From Planctomycetaceae bacterium (lineage in GTDB: Bacteria; Planctomycetota; Planctomycetia; Pirellulales; Pirellulaceae): a stretch of DNA of 6,867 nt. Location: contig SKVE01000117.1 in NCBI GenBank assembly GCA_007129635.1, positions 1 to 6,867 on the forward strand. The letters run 5' to 3'. Each line of letters begins with the position of its first letter. The stretch's first letter is position 1. The notes under the pieces were generated by a model that ran no database searches, was not told where the DNA came from, and was given only the letters and a program-made list of their open reading frames with translations. Position numbers and translations under genes: made by a program. Positions 6,501-6,867 of this stretch are shown piece by piece.

Positions 6501-6867
6501 ATTCTTCGGCGACACGATCGTGTAGGCTGCGAACAGAGCCAAGATCGCCGCCAAAGCGTAGCCTACTCGGATCAGCCGAGTGCGATCCACTGCCGAATCG
6601 ATCGGCACATGGGTCAAATCGGCCGCGGCCTGCTGTTTCAACGCTTCGTAAATGCCCGTTCGCAAACCCGCTCGATCATCGCGGAACATCAGGTAGTTCA
6701 CCAGACTGTTTTTTAACGTCGGCTCGCTCTGTTCGATCGTGCGGGCTGCGTAGATCGGGTTCACGGTCCCGATCAGAAGAGGGACGATCGCCTGGATGAA
6801 GTACCACCCTGCCGAGATAACGATGGCCACCAACAAGGACCATCGAGCCAACGCTCCCAGCGGCACA
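3579..6867 (-). CDS. Large DUF4175-like membrane protein with acidic low-complexity tail (5' end outside window)
   Basis: At least 1095 residues are visible, and the reading frame is still open at the right edge, so the true N-terminus is missing. Numbering from the edge: a membrane segment at about 10-36; an Arg-containing loop at 37-98; a second membrane segment at about 99-117; beta-rich Ig-like sequence at about 140-490; a strongly acidic Asp/Ser/Gly/Gln/Pro-rich region at about 495-975, almost free of lysine and large hydrophobics; and a helical block at about 976-1050. A basic tail follows, including RPPGRYQEQFNAFKKGTAR (1074-1092). The layout recalls DUF4175-like or 'circumsporozoite-like' membrane proteins of planctomycetes, some of which sit near MoxR ATPase and DUF58/von Willebrand genes; this is from memory, and no function is established. 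The positive-inside rule puts loop 37-98 in the cytoplasm and everything after 117 outside it. The stop overlaps the nadB start, so the two form an operon. Confidence 0.75.
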   Translation of the reverse strand, partial: VPLGALARWSLLVAIVISAGWYFIQAIVPLLIGTVNPIYAARTIEQSEPTLKNSLVNYLMFRDDRAGLRTGIYEALKQQAAADLTHVPIDSAVDRTRLIRVGYALAAILALFAAYTIVSPKNPFQTAQRVILPWADIAPPTRVRIEDVQPGDQQVYFGDRVRVTATCFDLRADEPVTLFFSSQDGRISNQSIPLTHTGTGLQYEAMLPQDDEGIAQDLIYRIEAGDAVTASYRLTVQPAPTLLVQQVEYEYPRYTGQPDRVVQRRGDVRGIEGTQVTLRAQANHPIRWATIVLNSQRNSNSGSNDGATAPVGNSTSEMVSMQFDGQQAWGTFMLEMHPDNQRPKHTSYLLRFETESGQINARAPEYRIEVMRDLTPEIEILTPTAPRIELPVDRRQGIEVRAIDPDFGLTNIELQAVAGGEQLLSETLFADAQGRTGQVVKTYQLEPWMLGLRPGDSLMFWATAEDNRVAVRTGQSEPNRTRTASVHVTILPPENPATGPQPTLADPEQAPDDAATPADAARPDPADASDDPTDASDDPTGPDQSQDSPDDLADGADQADDGGTSGGEAEDSSSSAGESSSADGQPGASDSESSPDGGDTASGGSDDSSPSSGMNDDSQRSPGSQPSEGREGSSTRAGDSPGDTAADQDGWDDQPLHDGEVVERTLEHIQSRKPDDRTTLRSYLLPGESPDSQPSGAQDADPSGDDPSGDDPVDETQSMGEQGLDPSTPSPDDMPGDVSGDTTDEGGQPGGAEPADPESGQPEGDGSDDSQGGLGDDGQSGAGQDNQDPAGAPAAMEENADRPKDGEVDSDLQQTSEEAPSPSQSEHQSDSQGEGQGDQSGGGEQGGGQGSQQEGSDSSGSHSPAEQGGDAADASGMGDTAPRPGDQQTADGPTEVPGSEQGDGSSTQPSDGADGPGAVPEDASEPSSGEPPAGQPSPSESEKPGPGQPMGGGRPGELDSPHSGAPEGETAGDEPNLQYAERTTDLVLEYLRDQQQNPDPELLERLRWSEDDLRRFLNRWEDLQQNAADDQRGQQEWNDALRSLGLRPEQQGSRRVSAPADAVQGLRDTGAHSRPPGRYQEQFNAFKKGTARVDE
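3599..3605 (-). promoter_or_regulatory. Ribosome binding site of nadB
   Basis: On the minus strand AAAGGAA lies 12 bases before the nadB ATG, inside the last codons of the upstream gene. The spacing is long, but with the 8-base ATGAATGA overlap it supports coupled translation and helps fix the nadB start. Confidence 0.5.
4732..4767. repeat. 15-bp tandem repeat inside the acidic region
   Basis: Two units of GGATCGTCGCCTGAT/C (4732-4746 and 4747-4761) and a partial third encode the minus-strand peptide repeat SGDDP (residues about 702-712). It keeps the frame, shares the core GGATCGTCG with the repeat at 5250-5298, and fits slippage-driven growth of the disordered tail. Confidence 0.85.
5250..5298. 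repeat. 21-bp tandem repeat inside the acidic region
   Basis: Two nearly identical 21-bp units (5250-5270 and 5271-5291, differing only in the last base) plus 7 bases of a third encode the peptide repeat DASDDPT (residues about 527-540 of the minus-strand protein). The near-identity of synonymous positions suggests recent duplication. The period is a multiple of three, so length changes would not break the gene. Confidence 0.88.

Noticed and set aside
6864..6866. GTG at the right edge as the real start of the large membrane protein
   Set aside because: It is simply the last complete codon in the window. The frame stays open to the edge, there is no room for a ribosome binding site, and related proteins appear to have more N-terminal sequence.

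Overview
The window carries four protein-coding genes in two converging two-gene blocks, with no RNA genes, mobile elements or CRISPR arrays that I can see. Moderately high GC, sparse and variable Shine-Dalgarno signals, an McsA/McsB pair outside the usual Firmicutes gene order, and a very large membrane protein with an acidic low-complexity tail and a conserved C-terminal helical block together suggest a member of the Planctomycetota, probably Pirellulales-like. This assignment is inference from family resemblance, not from a search.

Plus strand, 1-1912: a 326-base non-coding leader contains a short hairpin and a strong sigma70-type promoter (TTGACA, 16-base spacer, extended -10 TGGTAGAAT). 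It is followed by mcsA (zinc-finger and UVR-motif activator) and mcsB (protein-arginine kinase). The McsB GTG start overlaps the McsA stop codon and has a good ribosome binding site inside the end of mcsA, so the two are almost certainly cotranscribed and translationally coupled. In Firmicutes these proteins mark proteins with phospho-arginine for ClpCP and control the CtsR regulon. Here neither ctsR nor clpC is next to them in the part that can be seen.

Minus strand, 6867-1949: a gene that enters from beyond the right edge encodes at least 1095 residues: membrane segments, Ig-like beta domains, about 480 residues of acidic Asp/Ser/Gly/Gln/Pro-rich disorder, and a helical C-terminal block. 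It resembles the DUF4175-like membrane proteins of planctomycetes. Its stop codon overlaps by 8 bases the start of nadB, which encodes L-aspartate oxidase, the first enzyme of de novo NAD synthesis. The nadB stop lies 36 bases from the mcsB stop, so the two blocks converge tail to tail.

The points most worth a second look are the phospho-arginine pair in a non-Firmicutes setting with altered motifs (the second zinc site of McsA and the C-terminal RDxxRA-type motif of McsB), the coupling of an uncharacterised envelope protein to nadB, and the short ordered island inside the acidic disordered region.
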